DNA of 64,000 bases from Halolamina sediminis (GCF_001282785.1 NZ_CVUA01000001.1:1116001-1180000), one strand, 5' to 3'; shown: positions 1-8,536, numbered from the stretch's first letter. Numbers and translations are program-made. The notes: generated from the letters alone by a model not told the origin.

Positions 1-566
1 AGCTCGCGGTCGAAGTCGAGCAGCTCCTCGGCGACCGCGTCGCCGCCGACCGTCTCCAGCGTCTGCTCGGCGTTGGCGGTGTCGGTCACGGGCTCGTTCC
101 CCCGACCGTCGTAGCCGCCCGTCCGGGCTTTCAGCATCGTCCCGCCGAAGCGTTCGACGGCGGTCTCCGCGGCGGCCGGCGAGCCTGCGGGGACGAACTC
201 CGGGACGGGGATCTCCGCGCCCGCGAGGGTCTCCTTCTCTCGGAGCTTGTCGCCCGTGACCGCCAGCGTCTCGGGGTCCGGGTGGACCGGCGTCCCGGTC
301 TCGGCCCGAACGTCGGCGAGTAGCTCGGGGTCGGCGGTCTCGATCTCGAAGGTGAGCACATCGGCGCGCTCGGCCAGTTCGCGGACCGCCTCGGGGTCGT
401 CCAGATCACCCTCGATCTGGTCGGCGACCCGCGCGGCCGGGCAGTCGGGTGTCGGGTCGAGCACGACCACGTCGACGCCCAGCGGCGAGGCGGCCTCGGC
501 GAGCATCCGGCCGAGCTGGCCACCGCCGACGACGCCGAGCGTGGGTCCGGGCAGCGTGACGCTCAT
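1..566 (-). CDS. purK: 5-(carboxyamino)imidazole ribonucleotide synthase, 3' end outside window
   Basis: PurK makes N5-carboxyaminoimidazole ribonucleotide from AIR, bicarbonate and ATP in purine synthesis. The first 188 residues are present and the C-terminal half lies beyond base 1. The N-terminus has the pre-ATP-grasp Rossmann signature GVVGGGQLGRML, followed by a region where the DPTPDCPAA and QIEGDLDD segments match the family. The ATP-grasp domain begins with TGDKLREKETL, and the glycine-rich KARTGGYDGRGN loop follows at about residues 147-158. The ATG at 566 is preceded by a TATA-like box 27 bases upstream, so the mRNA is probably leaderless. purE would be expected just beyond the window edge, but that is inference. 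Confidence 0.95.
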   Translation of the reverse strand, partial: MSVTLPGPTLGVVGGGQLGRMLAEAASPLGVDVVVLDPTPDCPAARVADQIEGDLDDPEAVRELAERADVLTFEIETADPELLADVRAETGTPVHPDPETLAVTGDKLREKETLAGAEIPVPEFVPAGSPAAAETAVERFGGTMLKARTGGYDGRGNEPVTDTANAEQTLETVGGDAVAEELLDFDRE

Positions 567-590
567 GCGCGACGCTTCCGGACGAGTGTG

Positions 591-597
591 TATAAGG
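591..597 (-). promoter_or_regulatory. TATA box for purK
   Basis: On the minus strand this reads CCTTATA, centred 27-28 bases before the ATG at 566. That spacing fits a leaderless archaeal transcript. Confidence 0.55.
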
Positions 598-633
598 ATT
601 GCTGGATCGGGATAGATATAGGCACGTTCGTGG

Positions 634-2442
634 TCATACGCTCGCCAGCGCGTCGCGGTCGAGGAACACGACGATCTCCTCGCTCCAGAGCTTGAACCGG
701 TGCTCGCGAACCGCGTACCCGTCGAGTTCGGCGGCGACCTCCTCGCGGGCGTCGTCGTGGGCGATCACGACCGGCGGCGCGTCCGCGAGCGCCCGCTCGG
801 GCGGCGTGTCGGGCGCGCTGGAGCGCACGTTCGCGCCGGCGCGTTCGAGATACCACGGGAGCGGCAGCCGGGAGTGCCACGACGGCCCGCCCGGCGGCGG
901 CTGGTCGAGGCTCGACTCGTTCGCGACGTAGAACTGCGTCCCGCCGCCGGCACTGGTGCCGTAGAACAGCACGTCCGTCCCGTCGTTCCCGTCGGCGATG
1001 GCCGCCACGTCGTCCATCGTCCGCTGAAGGTCGTTCTCGGGTTGGGCCCACTGGAGCACCTGTCGGTCCTCCCCGCTCGCGCTGTTCCAGTAGTCGACGT
1101 TCAGGCCGACGACGCCGACGGTGCCGGCAGTGAGCAGGAGCACCGCGATCAGGGCCGTCGTTCCGAGTTGGGGTCGTTCACCCCCAATAACGCCCCGGAG
1201 CGCGTCGACGGCCGACTCGTTCCCCGTCGTCAACTCCCGATCGACGACGCCGACGAGCGCGGCGGCGCCGACTGCGGCGGGCACCGTCAGCGGGAGCACT
1301 GCGTGGGTCCCCGCCCACGGCGCCTGAATGTCGGTCGCGATCGGGTAGCCGGCGACGCTGGCGGCTGCCCAGTAGAGGCAGAACGCGACGAGCAGGCGGC
1401 GGCGCGGCTCGCCCCCGCGAGCGTCGGCGACCCCGTAGCCGTCAGCGAGGAAGCCGACGAGTGCCAGCCCGAGGACGACGGGCGCGCCGAACGCGAGCGT
1501 CTCCAAGGTGTCGTGGACGAACGCGAGGTAGGAGCGGTCGCCGCCGTCGCGTTCGATCCACGTGCTCACCAGCTCCTCGCCCGTCTCCACCAGCGCGGCG
1601 TCGAGCACGTCGAGCAGGCTCCCTACGGAGGAGAACGCGCCCCAGATCTCCGGTCGGGGGGCGTACATGACGGCCGTGACCGCGAGAAACGCCCCCGCCA
1701 GCGCGGCGAGTGCGCCCCCGAGCCAGAGCACGACGGGGACCGAGCGGCGGTCGAGCCACTCCCCGATCGCGTCGACGTCGCCTCGAACCCGGGCCGTGGC
1801 GCCCGATCCGTCGCTGGCGGTCGCGGCCCGGATCAGCCGGTGGTCGTAGCAGACGGCCGCGGCGCCGCCGAAGCAGGCGACGTAGAGGATCGCGTTCTCC
1901 TTGCTCGCGAAGCCGAGCGCGAGCGCCGCGCTCGCCGCGACCGCGGGCCCGAGCCGGCGAGTGTCGAACGCCCGCACGAGCAGCGCGAACGCCGCGAACG
2001 CGAACGCGCCCACGAGCATGTCCGAGCGCATGAATCGCGAGTAGTAGAGCAGCAGCGGCTGGACCGTCAGCAGCAGCCCCAGCGCGACCAGTTCCCGACC
2101 GTCGAGGTGGCGCCGCAGCAGCCACGCCGAGAGCGGGAGCGCCGCGGTGACGACCGCGACCGGGAACCGTGCCCAGAAGTCGGTCGCCGGAACGACGTGG
2201 AACAGGAGCGCGTCGGCGTGCTGGACGAACGGGCCGTGGATGATCGGCCGGTAGTGGAACTGGCCGGTCTCGTGGTAGCGCAGGATCCAGTAGCCGACCC
2301 GTCCCTCGTCCCAGTGGAACACCCGGCCGCCGAGGCCGAACAGCCGGACCGCGAGCGAGAGGACCGACAGCCCGAGCAGCGCCCGAAGCGCGCGACGGCC
2401 CGCGCGGTCAGACCGGCTCGACGGGTGGGCCCCCCGTGACAT
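634..2442 (-). CDS. Agl23-like membrane glycosyltransferase-fold protein (TIGR03663 family)
   Basis: This 602-residue polytopic membrane protein resembles the dolichyl-phosphate-mannose mannosyltransferase (GT-C) superfamily and the haloarchaeal TIGR03663 group, called flippase-activity-associated Agl23. After a short basic N-terminus and a first membrane segment there is an acidic luminal motif, HWDEGRVGYWIL, near residue 45, where GT-C enzymes keep catalytic acids. About ten hydrophobic segments follow, with a soluble C-terminal region from about residue 460. By family it probably acts on lipid-linked sugars for N-glycosylation at the cell surface. No other agl gene is adjacent, so the exact step is unknown. 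Confidence 0.8.
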   Translation of the reverse strand: MSRGAHPSSRSDRAGRRALRALLGLSVLSLAVRLFGLGGRVFHWDEGRVGYWILRYHETGQFHYRPIIHGPFVQHADALLFHVVPATDFWARFPVAVVTAALPLSAWLLRRHLDGRELVALGLLLTVQPLLLYYSRFMRSDMLVGAFAFAAFALLVRAFDTRRLGPAVAASAALALGFASKENAILYVACFGGAAAVCYDHRLIRAATASDGSGATARVRGDVDAIGEWLDRRSVPVVLWLGGALAALAGAFLAVTAVMYAPRPEIWGAFSSVGSLLDVLDAALVETGEELVSTWIERDGGDRSYLAFVHDTLETLAFGAPVVLGLALVGFLADGYGVADARGGEPRRRLLVAFCLYWAAASVAGYPIATDIQAPWAGTHAVLPLTVPAAVGAAALVGVVDRELTTGNESAVDALRGVIGGERPQLGTTALIAVLLLTAGTVGVVGLNVDYWNSASGEDRQVLQWAQPENDLQRTMDDVAAIADGNDGTDVLFYGTSAGGGTQFYVANESSLDQPPPGGPSWHSRLPLPWYLERAGANVRSSAPDTPPERALADAPPVVIAHDDAREEVAAELDGYAVREHRFKLWSEEIVVFLDRDALASV

Positions 2443-2560
2443 GGACGGGCGTTCCGAGTCGAGCCATGAAGCTCTGTGGGTTCCGTCCGCGGCGACTCCT
2501 CGTCGGCAGTTCGCGCCGCGGCGATCGAGGCTCTCCCCGGGAAGACGCGCCGACGCCGGC

Positions 2561-3418
2561 TCAGTCCTCGCCGATCGTGATCACGGGGACGTCGGCCTGC
2601 CGGACCGTCTTCTCGGCGACGCTGCCAAGCAGCACGCGGTCGAACCCGTCCCGGCCCGTCGCGCCCATCACGACTGCGTCCAGCTCTTCTGCCTCGACCG
2701 TCGCGAGGATCTCCTCGTCCGGATCGCCCGTCTCGACGTGGGTGGTCACGGCGTCGATCCCGCGGACGTCGGCGGCCTCGACCACCTTGTCGACGGCCGC
2801 CTGTGCGGTCCCCTCCCCCTCGCCGACCACGTCGCCGGCGCTGGCCAGCAACGAGTCGTCGCTCACCGTGAGCACGTGGACGTCGGCGCCGAGTTCGGCC
2901 GCGAAGTCGAGCCCGTGCCGGGCCGCTCGGAGCGCCTGATCGCTGCCGTCTGTGGGGAGCAACAGCCCGCCGTAGGGGAACTCGAACCCCTCCTCGTCGA
3001 TCGGCGCGGTGAGCACGGGCATCGGCGCGAGCCGGACGACCTTCCCGGTCACGCTACCCAGCAGATACCGCGAGAGCCCTTCGCGGCCGTGGGTCGGCAT
3101 CGCGATCAGGTCGTGGGCCTCGTGTTCGGCGTAGTCGACGATGGTCTTCGCAGGCGTCCCCTGCTCGACGCTGGTAGTGTACTCGACGCCCAGCGAGTCC
3201 AGCACGCCGCTGGCCTCGTCGACCACGTCTTTCCCTTCCCGGACCAGCGCATCGACCACGTCGCCGTCGCCAGCGACGGTCACGCTGTCCCGGCCCGTGT
3301 CGGCGACGTACAGCAGTTCGACCCTCGCGTCGTCCCAGTTCGCGAGCTCGGCGGCGTGATAGAGCAGGCTGCTCTCGACGGCGGCCTCGTCGACGGGAAG
3401 GAGAATGCTGTCGTACAT
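2561..3418 (-). CDS. Tandem universal stress protein (two UspA domains)
   Basis: This is a 285-residue cytoplasmic protein of two UspA folds, about residues 1-140 and 145-285. Each half starts with a beta strand ending in LLPVDEA or LLPTDGSD. Each ends with an ATP-binding loop of the G-x2-G-x9-G-S type: THGREGLSRYLLGS in the first half and ATGRDGFDRVLLGS in the second. Both halves therefore look capable of binding ATP. Single-chain tandem UspA proteins are common in haloarchaea and are linked to stress and persistence, but a specific role cannot be read here. The gene stands alone with its own leaderless promoter. Confidence 0.92.
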   Translation of the reverse strand: MYDSILLPVDEAAVESSLLYHAAELANWDDARVELLYVADTGRDSVTVAGDGDVVDALVREGKDVVDEASGVLDSLGVEYTTSVEQGTPAKTIVDYAEHEAHDLIAMPTHGREGLSRYLLGSVTGKVVRLAPMPVLTAPIDEEGFEFPYGGLLLPTDGSDQALRAARHGLDFAAELGADVHVLTVSDDSLLASAGDVVGEGEGTAQAAVDKVVEAADVRGIDAVTTHVETGDPDEEILATVEAEELDAVVMGATGRDGFDRVLLGSVAEKTVRQADVPVITIGED

Positions 3419-3440
3419 GGGCCGCTGTTGGGGTGGGGAT

Positions 3441-3448
3441 GGCTAAGA
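3441..3448 (-). promoter_or_regulatory. TATA-like box for the universal stress protein gene
   Basis: Minus-strand TCTTAGCC lies about 27 bases before the ATG at 3418, the leaderless spacing seen across this window. Confidence 0.5.
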
Positions 3449-3529
3449 GCTTCGGGCTTCGAGGCCGCCTCGAGTCGCAGCATCGAGCAGGCGGGACCGG
3501 ACTATACGTGGCCGATACTGGCTCACCGC

Positions 3530-3976
3530 TCACTGAGTCAGCCAGTACGCGCTCTGGAGCTCCTGATAGAACTCGTCGAGGACCGGCATCGGCCTGTCCT
3601 CGTCGACCGACGACTCGTCGATCTCGAGCCGCCCGGTTAGCTCGCTGAGGCTGTCGTGCAACGATTCGATCTCGCCGACGAGCGCCGGGTTTTCTCGTTG
3701 CCACCGGTCGAGTCGGGTGTTGTCCTTGGCGAAGTAGATCCCCGGCATCTCACCCTCTTCGGTCAGTTCACCCATCGCCTCGTCCACCTCGTCGCTGATC
3801 TCGTCGTACCGGGCGACGATCCGGTCGAACTGTTCGACGACGGCGGTGTGATCGCCGTCGACGGTGACGTCCTCGTCGTCGAGCAGTGACTCGAACGCGC
3901 CTACTGCCGCGTCACGATCCACGTCGTACTCCTCATCACCGGTCGAACCGACTCGGTCACGGAGCCAGTCGAACAT
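3530..3976 (-). CDS. Acidic helical protein of unknown function
   Basis: This 148-residue soluble protein is very acidic and predicted mostly helical, with heptad-like stretches between residues 50 and 125. I recognise no enzyme motif, cysteine pair or membrane segment. The ATG at 3976 is supported by a clear AT-rich TATA box 27 bases upstream. The start MFDWLRDRVG, with amphipathic character, is typical of many haloarchaeal hypothetical proteins. No operon partner is evident. Confidence 0.75.
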   Translation of the reverse strand: MFDWLRDRVGSTGDEEYDVDRDAAVGAFESLLDDEDVTVDGDHTAVVEQFDRIVARYDEISDEVDEAMGELTEEGEMPGIYFAKDNTRLDRWQRENPALVGEIESLHDSLSELTGRLEIDESSVDEDRPMPVLDEFYQELQSAYWLTQ

Positions 3977-3995
3977 ACGTGACTTGTTCGAGCTC

Positions 3996-4006
3996 GGATA
4001 TTTAAT
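3996..4006 (-). promoter_or_regulatory. TATA box for the 148-residue protein gene
   Basis: Minus-strand ATTAAATATCC is centred about 26 bases before the start at 3976. It is one of the clearest TATA boxes in the window. Confidence 0.6.
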
Positions 4007-4096
4007 CGTACGGACTGGCTGCAGCCGGACGGTTTCGACGGCGCAGCCGTATCGAGAGGGAGCTGTCGATCCCTTGGGTGACTCTGTCGCCGAACG

Positions 4097-4945
4097 TTAC
4101 CCGTGACTCACGCCCTCGCGCTCGTCGGCGGTCTTCCGCCGGATCGCCGCCTGGGCGTTGCTGGCGTCGTAGCCGAAGAAGGTGTCCTTCCCGTAGCGTT
4201 CGGCGACCTCCGTCGCGTGGATCAGGTTGTCCACGTCCACGTCGACGGCGTACAGTTCGACCGAGAACGGCGTGCCGGCCTCGGGCGTCTCCGGCGACCA
4301 GCCGAGCAGATCCTGAAAGCCCGAGGCGATCGTCTCCAGCCAGTACGTCGTGCTGTAGTGGGTGTCGTACAGTGGGACGACGTACTCGTCGACGTACGCC
4401 GACAGCACCGAGAGGTCCAGCCCGGCCCGCTCGAACAGGTGGCCCGGGTAGGGGTCGGGGTAGAGCGTGAGGTACGTTCGCCCGGGGATGCGCTCGCTGG
4501 CTTCCTTCACGAACTCGGTGATGACGCTCCCGCGCCAGTCGAAGCGGTCCTCGTACTCGCTCTCAGCGAACAGGCGTTCACAGCGGTCGCACCGACAGTA
4601 CTCCGCGCGTGGGAACCCCACGTCGTCGAGGCGGACGTCTTCGTTGGCCGCGGCGCAGTCCGCGATCGTCTCCAGCAGCCCCTCGCGGTACCCCTCGTGT
4701 GTCGGGCAGACGTACCCCCAGTCGAAGTAGGGCTGCTCGCGGGTCGCCTCGTTCCCCTCGTCGTCGACGGGGAGGAGTTCGGGGCTGGACTCGCCGGCGG
4801 CGGTGTCGCCGAAACAGGAGACCATGTTCACCGCGTTCGGCAGCGGCTCCGCGGCCCGGCCGGTCACGTCCTTCACCTCGTAGAACCCCCGGTCGAACGC
4901 CGACCACTCTACCTCCTCCTCGTTGCGCGTGACGACCCCGTACAT
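4097..4945 (-). CDS. Conserved protein resembling glycoside-hydrolase-like TIM barrels
   Basis: This 282-residue protein probably starts with MYGVVTRNEEE. A longer frame back to 5023 adds a low-complexity alanine-rich stretch that looks non-coding. The region CPTHEGYREGLLETI, then RLDDVGFPRAEYCRCDRC near residues 115-128, resembles glycoside-hydrolase-like (GHL) TIM barrels. In those a strand carrying conserved acids precedes a C-x-C-x2-C cluster. A later strand, VVPLYDTHYSTTYW, and the FFGYDASNA end also fit a barrel. Enzymatic activity is inference; no signal peptide is seen, so it is probably cytoplasmic. Confidence 0.6.
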   Translation of the reverse strand: MYGVVTRNEEEVEWSAFDRGFYEVKDVTGRAAEPLPNAVNMVSCFGDTAAGESSPELLPVDDEGNEATREQPYFDWGYVCPTHEGYREGLLETIADCAAANEDVRLDDVGFPRAEYCRCDRCERLFAESEYEDRFDWRGSVITEFVKEASERIPGRTYLTLYPDPYPGHLFERAGLDLSVLSAYVDEYVVPLYDTHYSTTYWLETIASGFQDLLGWSPETPEAGTPFSVELYAVDVDVDNLIHATEVAERYGKDTFFGYDASNAQAAIRRKTADEREGVSHG

Positions 4946-5016
4946 GGTGGTGAACTGGGCGCGGCGTCGGGTAAGTGGTTCGCTCCCGGCGGCCGCGGCG
5001 CTGCTCAGTGAAGAAA

Positions 5017-5055
5017 ATCGCACGACGGAGTGCGCGGCAGGCCGCGCGCTGCAGT
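5017..5055. repeat. Single copy of a dispersed hairpin element
   Basis: This intergenic segment contains the core acgacggagtgcgcggcagg, with a perfect 7-bp stem GCGCGGC-AG-GCCGCGC. It resembles the units of the tandem array at 25429-25620, with stem changes that keep the pairing. It lies between two minus-strand genes and may act as a transcript-end hairpin. Confidence 0.5.
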
Positions 5056-5059
5056 TGGG

Positions 5060-5170
5060 TTAGTCTTCAGACTCGACTTCGACTTCCACCGGCTCGGCGT
5101 TGCCGCCGACCAGGAAGTAGACGAGCGTTACGAACGAGAGCACCAGCAGCAGTTTGGCTTTCGTGGACAT
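5060..5170 (-). CDS. 36-residue single-span membrane protein
   Basis: This small reading frame encodes MSTKAKLLLVLSFVTLVYFL followed by a short acidic tail ending VEVEVESED. The one hydrophobic helix covers about residues 5-22. Positive residues come before the helix and negative ones after it, so the tail should lie outside the cell. A TATA-like sequence 26 bases upstream and the balanced charge pattern argue for a real gene. Function is unknown; it is not obviously tied to its neighbours. Confidence 0.6.
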   Translation of the reverse strand: MSTKAKLLLVLSFVTLVYFLVGGNAEPVEVEVESED

Positions 5171-5192
5171 ACGCGGCCATTGGAGCGTCCGG

Positions 5193-5200
5193 GACATAAA
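5193..5200 (-). promoter_or_regulatory. TATA box for the 36-residue membrane protein gene
   Basis: Minus-strand TTTATGTC is centred about 27 bases before the ATG at 5170. It is the main support for expression of this tiny gene. Confidence 0.5.
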
Positions 5201-5215
5201 GCCGCCGACCACGAC

Positions 5216-5995
5216 TCAGAGCTCGCGGCGGACGTAGTCGTCGACGGCCAGCGCCTCGTCGGATTCGGTGGTGAAGAAGCCGTCCCAGACGCCGTCCTCG
5301 TCCTGAACCGCCAACAGCGCCAGCGGGTTCGGCTCCCCGGGCTGCTCGGCGCCGGGCGGTCGGTGGACCACGAACCAGGAGTCGCGGTAGTCGGCCGAGT
5401 CGCCGGCGTGGACGGTGACGCCGAGTTCGGCCGCCCGCTCGGCGCCGCCGTCGTCGTCGACGCCGTAGACGTGCGTGTCGACATTGCTCTCCCCCAGCTG
5501 GCGGTACACGCGCTGGGTGCCCTGCTCGTCGACGATGCGGGAGAGCCGCTGGAACGACGCGCGGTGGGTGCCGGCGTCGTGCTCCCAGGCGGCCCGTTCG
5601 ATATGTCTGGAGACGGCGATCAGCAGGAGCTTCTCCTTGTGTGACTGCGGGTACCCTCGGAGTCGGAACTGTACCCCCTCCATTCCGGTGATCACCGCCG
5701 GGAGGTTCGCCTCCGCGAGGCTCGTCGACCCGGTAACGAACGCGTCGGAGTTCGTGAACAGTAGCGACTCCGCCACCGCCGAGAGTGGCGACTGGGCGAG
5801 CACCTCCCCGTCGCCGTCGAGCAGCAACACGGTGTTCTCGGGAACGCCCTCGACGGCGGCCTCGTCGACGGACACCGACTGTTCGCTGAACATCCCCGCC
5901 AACATCGACCGGAGCTGCTCTGGCTGGCTCCGGTTTGCGAGAAGGAGCGATCGCTCGGCGCCGTCGTACTCCGCAAGCAGCCGCCGTAGCGACAT
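5216..5995 (-). CDS. DICT-domain sensory protein
   Basis: This 259-residue protein matches the DICT family, a sensory domain found with diguanylate cyclases and two-component systems and widespread as a standalone protein in haloarchaea. The start MSLRRLLAEYDGAERSLLL is chosen over an upstream methionine at 6082. It matches how family members begin and lies 29 bases downstream of a TATA-like element. No transmembrane helix, kinase or output domain is present, so it probably binds a ligand or partner in the cytoplasm. It is divergent from the membrane protein gene at 6088. The signal sensed is unknown. Confidence 0.75.
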   Translation of the reverse strand: MSLRRLLAEYDGAERSLLLANRSQPEQLRSMLAGMFSEQSVSVDEAAVEGVPENTVLLLDGDGEVLAQSPLSAVAESLLFTNSDAFVTGSTSLAEANLPAVITGMEGVQFRLRGYPQSHKEKLLLIAVSRHIERAAWEHDAGTHRASFQRLSRIVDEQGTQRVYRQLGESNVDTHVYGVDDDGGAERAAELGVTVHAGDSADYRDSWFVVHRPPGAEQPGEPNPLALLAVQDEDGVWDGFFTTESDEALAVDDYVRREL

Positions 5996-6021
5996 TCCGT
6001 TTCCCAGTTGGACAGTCGACA

Positions 6022-6030
6022 GTATATGCC
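6022..6030 (-). promoter_or_regulatory. TATA box for the DICT-domain gene
   Basis: Minus-strand GGCATATAC lies 27-35 bases upstream of the start at 5995. It lies in the 92-base space shared with the divergent gene at 6088. Confidence 0.5.
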
Positions 6031-6087
6031 CTTCGGCGGATAGCGTCCAACGGCGGGGAAACACCTTCCTCCACCGGTCCACAACCG

Positions 6088-6405
6088 ATGGGTATGGCCC
6101 TCCATCCGGATCAGTCCGTGAGCGTCCTCGTCGCTCCCGTCACGCTCGGCGTGTTCGCGGTGACCGGCTCGCTCGTCGCGCTCTCGGAGTGGGGTATCCT
6201 CCCCCGGGAAGCGCTCCTCGTCGGCGCGCCGGCGATCGTCGCCGCGCTGCTGCTCGATACGTTCCTCTACAACGAGTTCCTGCTCACCGGCGGCCCCCCG
6301 TGGCTCTGGGTGGAGATCTACGCGTTCCTCTACGTACAGGCGGTCGTCGTGGGCGCGATCGCCAGCGGGCTCCGAGCGTACTGGTCCCAACCGATCGACG
6401 GCTGA
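6088..6405 (+). CDS. Small membrane protein, three predicted helices
   Basis: This 105-residue protein has hydrophobic helices at about residues 11-32, 38-58 and 70-92. Two methionines (6088 and 6094) are both possible starts; the second begins MALHPDQSV and would give 103 residues. Longer in-frame starts upstream run through the divergent promoter region and are unlikely. I do not recognise a family. The C-terminus ends a few bases before the converging menF gene. Confidence 0.7.
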   Translation: MGMALHPDQSVSVLVAPVTLGVFAVTGSLVALSEWGILPREALLVGAPAIVAALLLDTFLYNEFLLTGGPPWLWVEIYAFLYVQAVVVGAIASGLRAYWSQPIDG

Positions 6406-6427
6406 GCCCGGCGGTCGACGCGGCTCA

Positions 6428-7753
6428 TCACTCCCCCAGCGCTGCGAGGATCGGCTCCAGCTTCAGCCCGACCTCCTCCCACTCTGCTTCGGGGTCGCTG
6501 TCGGCGACGATCCCGTTGCCCGCGAACAGCGTCGCGCGCCGGCCGCCCGCGACCGCCGAACGGATCCCGACCGCGAACTCGCCGTCGCCGTCGGCGTCGA
6601 ACCAGCCGACCGGGGCGGCGTACCAGCCGCGCTCGAACGTCTCCGTCTCCCGGATCACGCGCTCGGCCGTCTCGGGCGGCAAGCCGCCGACCGCGGGCGT
6701 GGGGTGCAGCGCCTCGACGAGGTCGAGCACGTGCCGATCGCCGTCGAGGTCGGCCTCGATCGGCGTGTGAAGGTGTTGGACGGTCGCCAGCTTCCGGACG
6801 CCCTGCTCGGCGACGGTCACCTCCCCCATCGGCGAGAGATGTCCCTCGATCGCTTCGGCGACCAGCGCCTGCTCGTGCTGGAGCTTCTCGCTTTCGAGCA
6901 GCGAGTCGGCGAGCGTGGCGTCCTCTTCGGGCGTCTCCCCGCGTGCGACCGTGCCCGCGAGCGCCTCCGTGCGGGCGTGGCGCCCGTCGAGACGGACCAG
7001 CCGCTCGGGCGGGACGCCGAAGAAGCCCGCCTCGTCGGTCGGCTGGATCAGGAAGCGGAAACAGTCGGGGTAGGAGCGCCGCAGCCGTTCGAGCGTGTCC
7101 GGGATCGTGAGCTCCTCCTCTAGCGTGACCGCTAGCGCGACCGCGAGCACTACCTTCCGCAGGTCGCCGGCCTCGATGCGCTCGATCGCCGCCTCGATGC
7201 CCGCGGCCCACTCGGCCTCGGTCGTCGTGCGGCGGCTCGCGACGACGCCCGGCGGATCGCCCACGGGGCGCATCGCCGGCAGTTCGCTGATCTCGTCGGT
7301 GATACGCTCGATGTCGCGTTCGAGGGCGTCGCCGTCGCCGTCGGCGCGGACGACCGTGAGGTGGGTCGCGTCGTCGGTGCGGACCAACTGAATCCGCGGG
7401 AGTACGAACGTCGCGGGCGGGAACCCCTCCCACGGCGGTGCCGGCTCGTGGTCGTCGTGGAACGCGGCGCCGCCGAAGAATCGCGGCCTCGCGGCGCCGT
7501 CTGACGTCTCCGACCCAGCGAACATCGTCTCGGCGGCGTCCCGGACCGTCCCGAACCGATCGGTTCCCTCGCCGGTGAGCCGGGCGGCCTCGCCCGCGCC
7601 GACCACTTCCAGCCCGTCCGGGGCGGCCCAGTGGACACGCGGAGCTCTCCGACCGGCGAGGAACGCGCGGAACGACACGTCCGGCACCTCCCGGCTCTCG
7701 GCGACGAGCGTCGTCTCGGCCGGATCGATGCCGGCCTGCCGCGGTGACTCCAT
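6428..7753 (-). CDS. menF: Isochorismate synthase (menaquinone pathway)
   Basis: This 441-residue enzyme converts chorismate to isochorismate, the first committed step of menaquinone synthesis. The C-terminal chorismate-binding domain is complete: ALAGTVARGE, the S-x-K-x3-EH helix (ESEKLQHEQALV), HLHTPIEA, LHPTPAVGGLPPE, RGWYAAPVGW and the end GNGIVADSDPEAEWEE. These carry the Mg- and substrate-binding residues. The start MESPRQAG is preceded by GGGAG. The longer frame to 7885 would overlap the next gene, so I reject it. No menD or other men gene is adjacent. It shares a strand and a 26-base gap with the molybdoenzyme gene upstream. Confidence 0.92.
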   Translation of the reverse strand: MESPRQAGIDPAETTLVAESREVPDVSFRAFLAGRRAPRVHWAAPDGLEVVGAGEAARLTGEGTDRFGTVRDAAETMFAGSETSDGAARPRFFGGAAFHDDHEPAPPWEGFPPATFVLPRIQLVRTDDATHLTVVRADGDGDALERDIERITDEISELPAMRPVGDPPGVVASRRTTTEAEWAAGIEAAIERIEAGDLRKVVLAVALAVTLEEELTIPDTLERLRRSYPDCFRFLIQPTDEAGFFGVPPERLVRLDGRHARTEALAGTVARGETPEEDATLADSLLESEKLQHEQALVAEAIEGHLSPMGEVTVAEQGVRKLATVQHLHTPIEADLDGDRHVLDLVEALHPTPAVGGLPPETAERVIRETETFERGWYAAPVGWFDADGDGEFAVGIRSAVAGGRRATLFAGNGIVADSDPEAEWEEVGLKLEPILAALGE

Positions 7754-7779
7754 CTGCTCTCCCTTTTGGGTGGTCGGCC

Positions 7780-8370
7780 CTAACTGTACCGCTCCTCGTT
7801 CCACGGGTTCGCGGAGTCGGAGTACCCCCGCTTCTCCCAGTAGCCGAGCTCGGGCTGGGTGAGGAACTCGACACCTTTCACCCACTTCGCGCCCTTGTAG
7901 GCGTACTTGTGGGGAGTGACCACCCGGAGCGGGCCGCCGTGTTCGGCTGGGAGTGGCTCGCCGTCGAACGCCCAGACGAACATGACTTCCCGGCGGTCAC
8001 ACTCCGCGAGCGGGAGGTCGGTCGTGTAGCCGTCATGGGCGTGGAACATCACGTGCTCGGCGCCGTCGCGCACGCCGACCGCGTCGGCGAGTTCGGGCAA
8101 CGGCAGCCCGGTGAACTCGCAGTCGAACTTCGACCAGCCGGTGACGCAGTGGAAGTCCTGCACCTGCGTCTCGGGCGCGAGCTCGCGGAACTCCTCGGCG
8201 GTGAACTCCCGCTCGTCCTCGACCGCGCCGGAGACGGTGAACGTCCAGTCGTCGTCGACGGCCGGCGTGTCCCCCTTCGAGAGCACCGGGAAGCTCTCGG
8301 TCTGCCGCTGGCCCGGCGGGAGGCGCTGGCCGTCGAACTCCTCGTGGAGCGCCGTAACGTCCGTACTCAT
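7780..8370 (-). CDS. Sulfite-oxidase-family molybdopterin oxidoreductase
   Basis: This 196-residue protein is a small member of the sulfite oxidase/MsrP fold and binds molybdopterin. The catalytic cysteine that ligates molybdenum is in DFHCVTGWSKFD at about residue 95. GGPLRVVTPHKYAYKGAKWVKG near residues 144-165 is the usual pterin-contact segment. There is no Tat or Sec signal peptide, no heme domain and no dimerisation domain, so it resembles the cytoplasmic YuiH-like group. The physiological substrate is unknown. Its gene directly precedes menF on the same strand. Confidence 0.88.
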   Translation of the reverse strand: MSTDVTALHEEFDGQRLPPGQRQTESFPVLSKGDTPAVDDDWTFTVSGAVEDEREFTAEEFRELAPETQVQDFHCVTGWSKFDCEFTGLPLPELADAVGVRDGAEHVMFHAHDGYTTDLPLAECDRREVMFVWAFDGEPLPAEHGGPLRVVTPHKYAYKGAKWVKGVEFLTQPELGYWEKRGYSDSANPWNEERYS

Positions 8371-8500
8371 ACTCGAACTCAGTAGGCCCGTTCACCTATG
8401 GTTATCGGAACCGGTGGGCCGGAAACAGCGCCGCCGATACCGCGAACCGGGCCGATAGCGCCTCTAAGGCGCGTTCTCGGCTCCGGAGGCCGCGGCAACG

Positions 8501-8510
8501 AACTTAAATA
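8501..8510 (+). promoter_or_regulatory. TATA box for the CopG-like gene
   Basis: AACTTAAATA is centred about 31 bases before the ATG at 8537, giving an almost leaderless transcript. Confidence 0.6.
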
Positions 8511-8536
8511 CCCGCTGTGCCAAACCCCCCTGACAG

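Noticed and set aside
700-2439. Long plus-strand frame opposite the Agl23-like gene
   Set aside because: It is arginine/glutamate/proline-rich without domain features. It is the mirror of a GC-rich gene whose third positions create open frames.
4946-5023. N-terminal extension of the protein at 4097-4945
   Set aside because: The added residues are alanine/serine-rich and lack family-like character. MYGVVTRNEEE is a better start.
7754-7885. Longer menF start overlapping the molybdoenzyme gene
   Set aside because: It would overlap the coding end of the upstream gene by over 100 bases, and the extra residues are basic and unconserved in character. GGGAG before 7753 supports the shorter form.
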